Assembly (NCBI RefSeq): GCF_003996965.1
Contig: NZ_QWDM01000012.1
Coordinates: forward strand, 1 to 64,000
Length of the DNA stretch: 64,000 nt
Direction of reading: 5' to 3'
From: Flavobacterium cupreum
GTDB lineage: Bacteria; Bacteroidota; Bacteroidia; Flavobacteriales; Flavobacteriaceae
This document shows, piece after piece, positions 50,064 to 57,832 of the stretch. How positions within the stretch are numbered: position 1 is the stretch's first letter; each line of letters starts with the position of its first letter. The notes under the pieces were generated by a model. It searched no databases. It saw nothing but the letters and a program-made list of their open reading frames with translations, and was not told the origin of the DNA. Made by a program: the position numbers and the translations under genes.

Positions 50064-50576
50064 TTACAAATCAAAACCGTAGGCTACACGAAGCGCTACC
50101 TGATTGGTTCTGAAATCGTGATAATCTTCATATCGAACACTTAAATCGATGTATTTATTGGCGTACCCGATTCCCGGAGCCCATAAGAAAGTTGTGTCGT
50201 TGTAACCGTTTGTTACAGCAAAACCAGCACCGATTTCACCTAAAACATAAAATTGGTCTTCCCATACAAAGGCTTTAAAACCTGCTTTTGCCGGAATAAA
50301 TCCAAGATCTTTAGCATCTTCTCCGTTAAATAAATTCGTAAAACCTGTAGTCAGGGTTAATGAAGTTCTTTTAGTTAAGTCATATTGCAGACGTACATCT
50401 CCACCAAGCGCCCAATCATAATCATTGTCGGTTGGTATACCACCATTTATTCCAAATCCCAATCTGAATCCCTGATCGTAATTTTTAATTTCACTGTCCT
50501 GAGCGAAAGTTGTGTTGGCGTATAATAAAGCAATAACTGCTAGGCATAACATTTTTAGATTTCCTGATTTCATCAT
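50064..50576 (-). CDS. Small outer-membrane beta-barrel protein
   Basis: 170 residues; two adjacent ATG codons at 50576 and 50573 are equally possible. Signal peptide at about 1-26 (LKMLCLAVIALLYANTTFAQ). The mature part is a series of amphipathic strands (FRLGFGINGG, VRLQYDLTKRTSLTLTTGFT, KYIDLSVRYEDY, VALRVAYGFDL), eight by pattern. It ends Phe-Asp-Leu rather than with an aromatic residue. OmpX/OprF-sized barrel, function unknown. Two 21-base-period direct repeats lie upstream. Confidence 0.75.
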   Translation of the reverse strand: MMKSGNLKMLCLAVIALLYANTTFAQDSEIKNYDQGFRLGFGINGGIPTDNDYDWALGGDVRLQYDLTKRTSLTLTTGFTNLFNGEDAKDLGFIPAKAGFKAFVWEDQFYVLGEIGAGFAVTNGYNDTTFLWAPGIGYANKYIDLSVRYEDYHDFRTNQVALRVAYGFDL

Positions 50577-50630
50577 GACAATTTTTTTTTAATTATTAAT
50601 AGTGTAAAAGTAAAATCTAAGCGTTTGGGC

Positions 50631-50664
50631 ATTGTTATATAATTCTTGACAATTGTTATATAAT
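50631..50664. promoter_or_regulatory. Direct repeat at 21-base period
   Basis: ATTGTTATATAAT occurs at 50631-50643 and exactly again at 50652-50664. It lies 55-90 bases before the outer-membrane gene and 40-75 before the MATE promoters, in the divergent gap. Same construction as the repeats near 39.6 and 41.5 kb. A LytTR-type regulator is a candidate (inference). Confidence 0.5.
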
Positions 50665-50700
50665 CTCGGGATTATTACACTTATTCTTAATATTGGCTTA

Positions 50701-50745
50701 TATTTTTGATAATAGAAGAGAATTCAAAGCTTCTGAATATCTTTG
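50701..50745 (+). promoter_or_regulatory. Two -7 elements for the MATE gene
   Basis: TATTTTTG (50701-50708) and TATCTTTG (50738-50745) both match TAnnTTTG. They lie inside the 5' part of the longest open frame, so translation should start at the TTG at 50766. Confidence 0.5.
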
Positions 50746-50765
50746 CCGACTTAAAAGCAGTAAAA

Positions 50766-52151
50766 TTGAATTTAAAAAATTACACAAAAGAGTTCTCCTA
50801 TAATTTAAGATTAGCGTATCCTATTATTCTGGGAATGGTCGGACATACCTTAATTGCTATCGTCGATAATATAATGGTAGGGAAATTAGGAAGTACGGAG
50901 CTCGCAGCGGTTTCACTTGGAAATAGTATGATATTTATAGCCCTATCTTTAGGAATAGGATTTTCTACCGCTATCACGCCCATTGTAGCAGAGGCCGATG
51001 CCGAAAAAAATGAATCGAAAATTCGTTCCGCCTTTCACCATGGATTGTTTTTATGTACCATTTTAGGGGTCTTCCTTTTTGGATTAATTGTGCTGGCCAT
51101 GCCTTTGATGGAATTACTGCACCAGCCTGCAGATGTTATTGTTCTGGCAAAACCTTATTTAGCCTGGGTGGCCTTTTCATTGGTACCGCTTATTATCTAT
51201 CAGGGCTACAAACAATTTGCAGATGGCTTATCCATGACCAAATACTCGATGTATGCGATCATTATGGCCAATATAATTCACGTCGGAATTAACTATATGC
51301 TGATTTACGGTGTCTGGATTTTTCCTAAAATGGGAATCGTTGGGGCGGCTTTAGGAACCGTAATCTCAAGAATTATGATGGTGCTGTTCATGCATATTAT
51401 CTTATCGAGAAGGGAACAGCTTAAAACGTACTTTCAGAATTTTAGTTTTGAAGAAATCAAAAAAGAAACGCTCAGGAAAATTATAAACTTAGGTTTGCCA
51501 TCCGCTATGCAGATGCTTTTTGAAGTAGTACTTTTTACAGCGTCAATCTGGCTTTGCGGTAATATTGGAAAAACAAGTCAGGCAGCCAATCAGGTGGCTT
51601 TAAGCCTTGCGTCCCTGACGTTCATGTTTGCCATGGGACTTAGTGTTGTTTCGATGATTCGTGTCAGTAACCAGAGAGGCCTGATGGATTATAAAAACCT
51701 GGTGGTTGTAGCACGATCGGTCTTTTTGCTTTCCATTATTCTTGAGGTTGTTTTTGCAGCGGTATTTATCGCCTTTCATAGCATTTTGCCTTATCTCTTT
51801 CTGAATATGGAAAATACATTGCAGCTTACCGATAATACAGAAGTAATTGAGATTGCTTCGAAATTACTTTTGATAGCGGCAGTTTTTCAGATTTCAGACG
51901 GAATTCAGGTAGTGGTCTTAGGTGCTTTGCGGGGATTACAGGACGTGAAAGTACCGATGTACATTACTTTTGTGGCGTATTGGGTCATTGGATTTCCGAT
52001 TTCCTATTATTTGGCAGAATATACGCCCTGGAAAGCACAGGGAGTGTGGATTGGTCTTTTGGCCGGATTAACTTCTGCCGCAATTTTTCTCTATATTCGT
52101 TTTCACTACTTAACTAAAAAATTAATTAATAATTCAGTTGCAAATAACTAA
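50766..52151 (+). CDS. MATE family efflux transporter
   Basis: Inner-membrane drug/cation antiporter, 461 residues from TTG 50766 (MNLKNYTKEFSYNLRLAYPI). A TTG 20 codons upstream extends the frame but overlaps two promoter elements. Twelve helices by pattern. Conserved patches are YPIILGMVGHTLIAIVDNIM in helix 1, MVGKLGSTELAAVSLGNSM, and PSAMQMLFEVVLF in the second half. Of the NorM/DinF kind; the ion used cannot be read. It is divergent from the barrel gene, with a shared direct-repeat region between them. A small acidic protein gene follows at 30 bases. Confidence 0.9.
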   Translation: MNLKNYTKEFSYNLRLAYPIILGMVGHTLIAIVDNIMVGKLGSTELAAVSLGNSMIFIALSLGIGFSTAITPIVAEADAEKNESKIRSAFHHGLFLCTILGVFLFGLIVLAMPLMELLHQPADVIVLAKPYLAWVAFSLVPLIIYQGYKQFADGLSMTKYSMYAIIMANIIHVGINYMLIYGVWIFPKMGIVGAALGTVISRIMMVLFMHIILSRREQLKTYFQNFSFEEIKKETLRKIINLGLPSAMQMLFEVVLFTASIWLCGNIGKTSQAANQVALSLASLTFMFAMGLSVVSMIRVSNQRGLMDYKNLVVVARSVFLLSIILEVVFAAVFIAFHSILPYLFLNMENTLQLTDNTEVIEIASKLLLIAAVFQISDGIQVVVLGALRGLQDVKVPMYITFVAYWVIGFPISYYLAEYTPWKAQGVWIGLLAGLTSAAIFLYIRFHYLTKKLINNSVANN

Positions 52152-52180
52152 ATTTGAAACATAAAAAAATAAATTAAAAA

Positions 52181-52408
52181 ATGGAATTACCTAAATTTTT
52201 ACTCGGAGATAACACTGATTTTCCAGATGATATTTTTATCGTTCACCTTGATTATCCAAGATTTATTATCAATCTTAAAGATGATGAGGTTGAATTTATG
52301 GAAGAAGCCGAAGATCTTGATGAAGCTGAACTGAATGCCGAAATGGAAGGTTTGATTGTTCTGGCAAATGAATTTTATGACAGGGAAATAAACCGTTACG
52401 AAGAGTAA
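52181..52408 (+). CDS. Small acidic conserved-looking protein
   Basis: 75 residues, about one third Asp and Glu. It opens MELPKFLLGDNTDFPDDIFI, followed by two beta-like segments (IVHLDYPRFIINL) and an acidic helical tail. It has no signal peptide. I recall similar short proteins in Flavobacteriaceae but know no function. It lies 29 bases after the MATE gene and 40 before the sulfatase-like gene on the same strand, so it is probably a true gene of this run. Confidence 0.75.
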   Translation: MELPKFLLGDNTDFPDDIFIVHLDYPRFIINLKDDEVEFMEEAEDLDEAELNAEMEGLIVLANEFYDREINRYEE

Positions 52409-52448
52409 TTTTATTTTGGACGTATCTTTTAAGCTCTAAATCTTTCTG

Positions 52449-54389
52449 ATGAAAAAATTAAGTTTTTTAAAACCTGTTTTTAATTTCATAGCAATCGGAT
52501 TGCTGATAACTACTTTAAGTCGAATATTTTTATTTTTTATTTTTAAAGACAGGGTGGTCGAAACGCCCAACTTCTGGTATATTTTTCCGATCGGTCTGCG
52601 AATGGACCTGATCTTATTATGCTACCTGTCTTTTCTTCCGGCGGTTTTAATTACATTTCTTCCTGCCAAATGGCTTAAGTTTACGAACAACTTTCTGGTT
52701 ATTTACAGCTTTTTGTTTTTGTTCCTGATTCTTTTTGTAGAATTGGCTTCGCCGGATTTTGTAAAACAATACGACACACGTCCGAATAAAATTTTCCTGG
52801 ATTATCTGATTTATCCAAAGGAAGTGGTCGGGATGCTTCTGAAAAGTTATCTGATTTCAATAATTGTGACGTTTCTTATTTTGGGGCTGGTCTTGTATTT
52901 TGCTTTCAAAAAAGGAAAAAAACTTTTTCATACCACCAGTACAGCCTATAAATTCAAATTAATGGCTTTTCCAGTAGTGGCTTTTTTATTGTTTTTCGGA
53001 GCCCGTTCCAGTCTGACTTCAAAACGGCCAATCAATGCCAGTAATGCTGTTTTTTCTACAGATCAGTTAACCAATACTTTGGGATTGAATTCTTTTTATA
53101 CCGTTGCTTTTGCGGCGTATTCCATCAAGAATGAAGGAAACACCAAAATGTACGGAAAAATGGATGAAGCCGAAGCGATCGCCCGCGTCAAAAAATACAT
53201 GATTGCCGGACCAACTTATTTTACCGATGCTGAAATTCCGTTTCTTCACGTGCAGCAACCCGATACAACGGTACAGCAACCGTACAATCTGGTGATTTTT
53301 TTGCAGGAAAGTTTAGGGGCAGAGTATGTTGGGATTTTAGGAGGGAAACCCTTAACCCCGGAATTTGATAAATTATCGAAAGAAGGTTTATTGTTTACGA
53401 ACTTATATTGTACAGGCACGCGAAGCGTACGCGGGATAGAAGCTGTTGTAACCGGATTTCTTCCTTCACCGTCTGAAAGTGTGGTGAAATTAGGAAACTC
53501 CCAACAAGGCTTTTTTACCGTGGCGGATGCTTTAAAACAAAAAGGATACGAAACCAGTTTTATTTATGGCGGAATGGCCAATTTTGATAATATGGCTTCG
53601 TTTTTCAACGGAAACGGTTTTCAGGATATTGTGGATCAGGAAGATTTTGAATCTGATGGAAATAAATATGCATTCAAAGGAACCTGGGGCTATTCGGATG
53701 AAGATTTAGTGACCAAAGCAAACAATTATTTTAAGGCAAAAGGCAGCAAACCTTTCTTCTCCTTAATGTTTTCGACTTCAAATCACGAACCTTTTGAATA
53801 TCCGGCAGGAAGAATAAAACCATACGATCAGAAACCTGCGACGGTAAATAATGCCATGAAATATGCCGATTTTTCGATTGGAAAATTCTTCGAAATGGCT
53901 AAAAAAGAAGCTTATTTTAAAAATACGATTTTCATTGTCATCGCCGATCATAATACAAGAACGTACGGAAAGAATCTGGTACCGATCAATAAATTTCATA
54001 TTCCGGCATTAATAATGGGGCCCGGAGTTCAAAAAGGACAAGTATACAGCAAACTGGCCAGCCAGATTGATATTCCGCCAACCTTATTGGGGTATTTAGG
54101 AATTCCGTTTGAAACGCCGATGGTGGGACGAAACCTGAATAAACTGGACGCTAAAGTGCAGGGAAGATCCATCATGCAGTTTAATGATATCAATGCCTTC
54201 AGGGTAGAGAATCAGGTGGTGATTATGCAGCCGAATCTTAAACCACTGCAATTTGAAATCAAAAATGATACGACCCTTATTCCTGTAAAACTAAACGAAG
54301 AACTGGCCAAAGATGCTTTGGCACATGTCATTACAGCAGGAAATTTGTACAAGGAAAACAAATATAAGCTTAGGGATACAAAAAAATAA
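52449..54389 (+). CDS. LTA-synthase-family membrane sulfatase-like protein
   Basis: 646 residues. Five transmembrane helices lie in the first 190 residues (FNFIAIGLLITTLSRIFLFF; LILLCYLSFLPAVLITF; FLVIYSFLFLFLILFV, and two more). The extracytoplasmic catalytic domain (about 270-570) has the metal-binding NLVIFLQESLGAEY, the nucleophile Thr in YCTGTRSVRG, STSNHEPFEYP, and FIVIADHNTRTYG. Members transfer phosphoglycerol or phosphoethanolamine to glycans or lipids at the outer face of the inner membrane. A lipid A/glycan modification is likely, but the exact acceptor is unknown. Confidence 0.88.
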   Translation: MKKLSFLKPVFNFIAIGLLITTLSRIFLFFIFKDRVVETPNFWYIFPIGLRMDLILLCYLSFLPAVLITFLPAKWLKFTNNFLVIYSFLFLFLILFVELASPDFVKQYDTRPNKIFLDYLIYPKEVVGMLLKSYLISIIVTFLILGLVLYFAFKKGKKLFHTTSTAYKFKLMAFPVVAFLLFFGARSSLTSKRPINASNAVFSTDQLTNTLGLNSFYTVAFAAYSIKNEGNTKMYGKMDEAEAIARVKKYMIAGPTYFTDAEIPFLHVQQPDTTVQQPYNLVIFLQESLGAEYVGILGGKPLTPEFDKLSKEGLLFTNLYCTGTRSVRGIEAVVTGFLPSPSESVVKLGNSQQGFFTVADALKQKGYETSFIYGGMANFDNMASFFNGNGFQDIVDQEDFESDGNKYAFKGTWGYSDEDLVTKANNYFKAKGSKPFFSLMFSTSNHEPFEYPAGRIKPYDQKPATVNNAMKYADFSIGKFFEMAKKEAYFKNTIFIVIADHNTRTYGKNLVPINKFHIPALIMGPGVQKGQVYSKLASQIDIPPTLLGYLGIPFETPMVGRNLNKLDAKVQGRSIMQFNDINAFRVENQVVIMQPNLKPLQFEIKNDTTLIPVKLNEELAKDALAHVITAGNLYKENKYKLRDTKK

Positions 54390-54404
54390 TTTTCAGCCCA
54401 TTTT

Positions 54405-54449
54405 AAAAAAAGCTGCTGAGTATGTAATTTCATACTTAGCAGCTTTTTG
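54405..54449 (+). terminator. Terminator after the sulfatase-like gene
   Basis: AAAAAAGCTGCTGAGTATG pairs with CATACTTAGCAGCTTTTT (one mismatch) across TAATTT. Confidence 0.85.
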
Positions 54450-54638
54450 TTTTAAAAAGACATATTTACTGATAATTTAAACCGGCAGCGAATGAAAGCA
54501 ATGCGACAATTCTTATTTTTTTTGAATTAAAAGCCAAATGAGAAGGTAACAAAAAATAAATTTAATTGATATATCATAAACCAAAAGGCGTAACCTGAAA
54601 AGCCTGTGATAGAGTAGGGTCAATTAAATTTATGTATC

Positions 54639-55181
54639 ATGAAAAATTTACAACAAAAAAAATCAAAAAAATCTGAACTAGTAAAAGTAATGTTAGTTTT
54701 TGTGCTTGCAGCTTTTTTTATGAGCTGCAACAACGAATCCGATGAAGATCAAAATGCTGAATCATTAAAAACAGAGCAGCAAAATCAGTCAGTTTCCAGA
54801 AGAATTTATGACGACGATGCCATTATTGTTCGAAATTGGGGAGCGCATAACATTGATTGCAGTCAGCCAGAGGGATTTTGTTATGATATCTATACCATTA
54901 GCTGGTACAACTTTTTTAAACCACAACCTACCGGAACACCAGTACATGTTGCAAATGAAAAAGGAAAATTTGTTATGGAAATTCAAAAAACTGCTTTGAC
55001 TGCAGAGCATCAGAAAGAATTATTAAGAAATGGAGTGTATGTAATACCTGAGGGGCAAATTATAGCTCCGGAATTAGTTAAATCTTTAAAATTCAATTCA
55101 GACATTTTAACTCCTGGTAAATATCCTATTGTAGAAAGTGAGGAAACTTATACCATTGCAATTAATGTAAATGAGAAGTAA
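54639..55181 (+). CDS. Hypothetical lipoprotein
   Basis: 180 residues, no family recognised. A basic start (KKSKKSELVK) and a hydrophobic core end in the lipobox AAFFMSC (Cys 30), then an Asn/Glu/Asp-rich linker to about residue 55. The mature domain contains IIVRNWGAHNIDC and GFCYDIYTISWYNFF with two cysteines, and ends with short strand-like segments. Likely membrane-anchored on the outer side. It stands alone between a terminator and the convergent meaB. Confidence 0.65.
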   Translation: MKNLQQKKSKKSELVKVMLVFVLAAFFMSCNNESDEDQNAESLKTEQQNQSVSRRIYDDDAIIVRNWGAHNIDCSQPEGFCYDIYTISWYNFFKPQPTGTPVHVANEKGKFVMEIQKTALTAEHQKELLRNGVYVIPEGQIIAPELVKSLKFNSDILTPGKYPIVESEETYTIAINVNEK

Positions 55182-55189
55182 ATGAAATT

Positions 55190-55222
55190 AAAACAGCTTT
55201 AAGGAATTTAGAGCTGTTTTTT
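55190..55222. terminator. Terminator between lipoprotein gene and meaB
   Basis: AAAACAGCTTTAA faces TTAGAGCTGTTTT (one G-T type mismatch) with a following T-run. It overlaps the last meaB codons, so it terminates the plus-strand gene and possibly meaB as well. Confidence 0.65.
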
Positions 55223-56299
55223 ATATTCACTTAATAAAAACCGGGCGGCTGCAAAAGGTGATATTTCATCATTTTGCACCGCTTTTTTTATTTGTTCCAA
55301 TTGCCCAATAATCCCGGGCTGATTGTAAAAGTTTGATTTCAAATGTTCATTGATAGTTTCCATCATCCAGAAATGATTCTGGTCTTTTCGTTTTTCCTGA
55401 AAGAAACCAGATGCATTTGTCTGTACAAAATATTGGGAAATCGTATCCCAGATTTCAGAAATCCCTTCATTGGTAATGGCACTGCAAGTCGTAACTTTGG
55501 GCTGCCAGTTTGATTTTTTGGGTGGAAATAAATGCAAAGCCCTGTTGAATTCCAGTTTCGCCTGCTGTGCTTTTTTGATGTTGTCACCATCTGCTTTATT
55601 GATGACAATAGCATCTGCCATTTCCATAATACCGCGTTTGATTCCCTGAAGTTCGTCGCCGGCACCTGAAATTTTCAATAACAGAAAAAAGTCAACCATG
55701 CTGTGTACGGCCGTTTCGCTTTGTCCGACACCGACAGTTTCAATAATAATGGTGTCAAAACCTGCAGCTTCGCATAAAATAATCGATTCACGTGTTTTTC
55801 GGGCAACTCCGCCCAGAGTATCTCCGGAAGCACTGGGTCTTATGAAGGCATTTTCATCCTTTACCAATTCTTCCATTCGGGTTTTGTCTCCCAGAATACT
55901 TCCGTGTGAAAGCGAACTGCTCGGGTCAACTGCCAATACGGCCACTTTCTTCCCCAAAGCGGTCAGGAATTTACCAAAAGCTTCTATAAAAGTACTTTTT
56001 CCGACACCCGGAACGCCTGTAATCCCAATGCGTATGGATTTATTGGCATGAGGAAGACAGCCCTGTATTACTTCATTTGCTTTTTCAGCATGTTCGGGAT
56101 GAGTGCTTTCTACTAAAGTTATGGCACGGCTTAGAGCCGTCCTGTTCTGATCGAGGATTCCATTTATTAATTCAGCAGCAGAAGGTTGTTTTCTTCTGTT
56201 TTTCTGAATCTGATGAATAGCGGCACTATTGGTGATTTCAGGAGGTGAAATCCCGGCTTTTTCATGTAAACTGCCTGATTGTTTCTTTAAGCTTGACAA
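55208..56299 (-). CDS. meaB: Methylmalonyl-CoA mutase-associated GTPase MeaB
   Basis: G3E GTPase that loads and protects the B12 cofactor of methylmalonyl-CoA mutase; 363 residues. Walker A is GITGVPGVGKSTFIEAF (near 92-108), Walker B VLAVDPSSSLSHGSILGDKTRM, and ETVGVGQSE and NKADGDN are the switch and base-recognition motifs. A C-terminal dimerisation helix is present. Here it is unlinked to mutA/mutB, 40 kb away. Promoter not identified. Confidence 0.94.
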   Translation of the reverse strand: MSSLKKQSGSLHEKAGISPPEITNSAAIHQIQKNRRKQPSAAELINGILDQNRTALSRAITLVESTHPEHAEKANEVIQGCLPHANKSIRIGITGVPGVGKSTFIEAFGKFLTALGKKVAVLAVDPSSSLSHGSILGDKTRMEELVKDENAFIRPSASGDTLGGVARKTRESIILCEAAGFDTIIIETVGVGQSETAVHSMVDFFLLLKISGAGDELQGIKRGIMEMADAIVINKADGDNIKKAQQAKLEFNRALHLFPPKKSNWQPKVTTCSAITNEGISEIWDTISQYFVQTNASGFFQEKRKDQNHFWMMETINEHLKSNFYNQPGIIGQLEQIKKAVQNDEISPFAAARFLLSEYKKQL

Positions 56300-56356
56300 A
56301 GTGTGCTTTTTGGTTTTGTAAAAGTACAGAAAACAAAGACAGTTTCAAAAAGTTAG

Positions 56357-56542
56357 TTTGCCACGAATTTCACTAATTTTCACTAATTTTTTTTCTCATT
56401 TTTGTCATCCTGACGCAGGAAGGATCACACTCGTAACTCCACACAGAAAGTCGCCAATCTTTGTAGAATATCAATTTGATCCTTCCTGCGTCAGGAAGAC
56501 AGCAATAAAAAATTCGTGTAAATTCACGAAATTCGTGGCAAA
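56357..56542. repeat. Nested inverted repeats between meaB and the oxidoreductase gene
   Basis: The outer arms are TTTGCCACGAATTTC (56357-56371) and GAAATTCGTGGCAAA (56528-56542), exact over 15 bases and looser inward. The inner arms 56404-56427 and 56477-56500 match over 24 bases with one mismatch (TCCTGACGCAGGAAGGATCA type). Two known-looking repeat motifs are nested one inside the other. No open frame of note. It fills most of a 310-base gap. Confidence 0.8.
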
Positions 56543-56573
56543 AAACAAATTACTTCCAGGCTCAAAACCTTAG

Positions 56574-56612
56574 TCCCTCAGAACCTCAGCCCCTTAGAAC
56601 CTTTTCTCCTTA
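56574..56612. repeat. Period-8 array abutting a stop codon
   Basis: TCAGAACC, TCAGCCCC, TTAGAACC, TTTTCTCC and TTA follow at 8-base steps. The last TTA is the stop codon of the minus-strand gene. Confidence 0.7.
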
Positions 56613-57251
56613 ATATGCCGCTGTAAAACGAACCTGGTGGTGTCTTGCATTTTCTGCTTCATCGGCGATAACCACTGCCAAATCTTCTACAGAAAGAATA
56701 CTTCTTTGTTCATCGTTAAAAACCGGGTTATCCAAACCTAAACGGTATTTTCCTGTTCTTCCGGTTGTGATTCCCTGATGCATTTCGAAAGCAGGGCTAA
56801 AAAAGGCCCAGTCCAGATCTTTTTCTTCTTTCAAAATATTCAGGTAATCCCTTGCTGCAGTTGCTCCGGCATAGTATTCTTTTGGAAAGTCCGGAGTGTC
56901 CACCGCTTGTAAACCCGGGGCTACAAACAAACTTCCGGCACCACCAATCGTGATAAAACGTTTCACACCGGATTTTTTAACCGCTTCCTGAATGGCTTTA
57001 GACCCGGCAATAAAATCGTCGTAAATGTTAGGATTAGTCCATCCCGGATTATAAGCAGAAATAATAACATCGTGCCCTTTAAGAGTTTCAGCCAACGCAT
57101 CGACATTAAAAATATCCGTAGCTGCCCAATTTACATTTGATGTTTCTTTTGGAGTTCTGGCGATCGCTGTGATGTCCTGGTTTCTGGATGCTAATTCGTT
57201 TAAGATAGCTGAGCCGACAAATCCTGTAGCTCCAATGATTGCAATTTTCAT
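56610..57251 (-). CDS. NAD(P)-binding oxidoreductase (YwnB-like)
   Basis: 213 residues of the atypical SDR/NmrA-like group. The dinucleotide site is AIIGATGFVGSAILNEL near residue 4, with DVIISAYNPG and FITIGGAGSLFVAPG later. It lacks the usual YxxxK pair. The adjacent Rrf2-type regulator gene repeats the arrangement of YwnA and YwnB in Bacillus subtilis, whose roles are poorly known but appear redox-related. A candidate ATGTTACA operator lies in its upstream region. Confidence 0.85.
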   Translation of the reverse strand: MKIAIIGATGFVGSAILNELASRNQDITAIARTPKETSNVNWAATDIFNVDALAETLKGHDVIISAYNPGWTNPNIYDDFIAGSKAIQEAVKKSGVKRFITIGGAGSLFVAPGLQAVDTPDFPKEYYAGATAARDYLNILKEEKDLDWAFFSPAFEMHQGITTGRTGKYRLGLDNPVFNDEQRSILSVEDLAVVIADEAENARHHQVRFTAAY

Positions 57252-57278
57252 AATATATAATTTAATTAGTAATAAAAA

Positions 57279-57297
57279 ATGTTACAGTTTTGTGTAA
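57279..57297. promoter_or_regulatory. Candidate Rrf2 operator ahead of the oxidoreductase gene
   Basis: ATGTTACAGTTTTGTGTAA shares ATGTTACA and the closing TGTAA with the site in the Rrf2 gene's own promoter, with a 4-base longer spacer. Confidence 0.4.
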
Positions 57298-57307
57298 AAA
57301 AAAGGGA

Positions 57308-57715
57308 TCAGAACTGACTCGAAAAATCTTCCAGTGTTATTTTTTTCAATTGCAAACCTACCTTTTCATTGATGTCCGCGTATAATTCAGCCAGATTTTG
57401 ATTGACTTTTTTTCCCACCGGACAGTCCGGGTTCGGCTGGTTTTTGGCATAGCCTAAATTGATATTGTCAAAAGTAAGTTCGAATATTTCTTTTAACGTG
57501 ATAGCTGAAGCTTTCTTAGATAATTTTGTACCTCCGTTTTTACCTTCTTTACTTTCTACAATATGGTGTGCTTTCAGATTCGCAATTTCTTTACGAACCA
57601 AAACCGGGTTGAGGTTCATGCTTCCTGCAATAAATTCGGATGATAAAAAATCATTCGGGAATTTAGTGAGTAAAGTTAAAATGTGAATCGTTATGGCAAA
57701 CTTACCTGAAATCAT
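57308..57715 (-). CDS. Rrf2 family transcriptional regulator
   Basis: 135 residues. The winged helix has FAITIHILTLLTKFPNDFLS and SMNLNPVLVRKEIANLKAHH, then the Gly-rich wing EGKNGGTKLSKKA. It contains a single cysteine (NPDCPVG), not the three-cysteine set of IscR/NsrR, so it probably does not bind an iron-sulfur cluster. YwnA-like by sequence and context. A palindromic site overlaps its own -7 element, suggesting autorepression. Confidence 0.9.
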   Translation of the reverse strand: MISGKFAITIHILTLLTKFPNDFLSSEFIAGSMNLNPVLVRKEIANLKAHHIVESKEGKNGGTKLSKKASAITLKEIFELTFDNINLGYAKNQPNPDCPVGKKVNQNLAELYADINEKVGLQLKKITLEDFSSQF

Positions 57716-57728
57716 ACTGTAATAAAAT

Positions 57729-57743
57729 ATGTTACAAATGTAA
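57729..57743. promoter_or_regulatory. Candidate Rrf2 operator overlapping the -7 element
   Basis: ATGTTACAAATGTAA contains the palindrome TTACA-AA-TGTAA. The minus-strand -7 element TACATTTG (57735-57742) lies within it, 20-27 bases before the regulator's ATG. Confidence 0.5.
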
Positions 57744-57809
57744 GGCGTTTTATTCAGTAAAAAAAAGTTTTAACTAAAAATTAATGTTCTTCAGTGTTTT
57801 ATAAATCGC

Positions 57810-57817
57810 TATTTTTG
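57810..57817 (+). promoter_or_regulatory. -7 element for the AEC transporter gene
   Basis: TATTTTTG matches TAnnTTTG, 16 bases before the ATG at 57833. Confidence 0.45.
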
Positions 57818-57832
57818 TCCTGATCCTGCACT

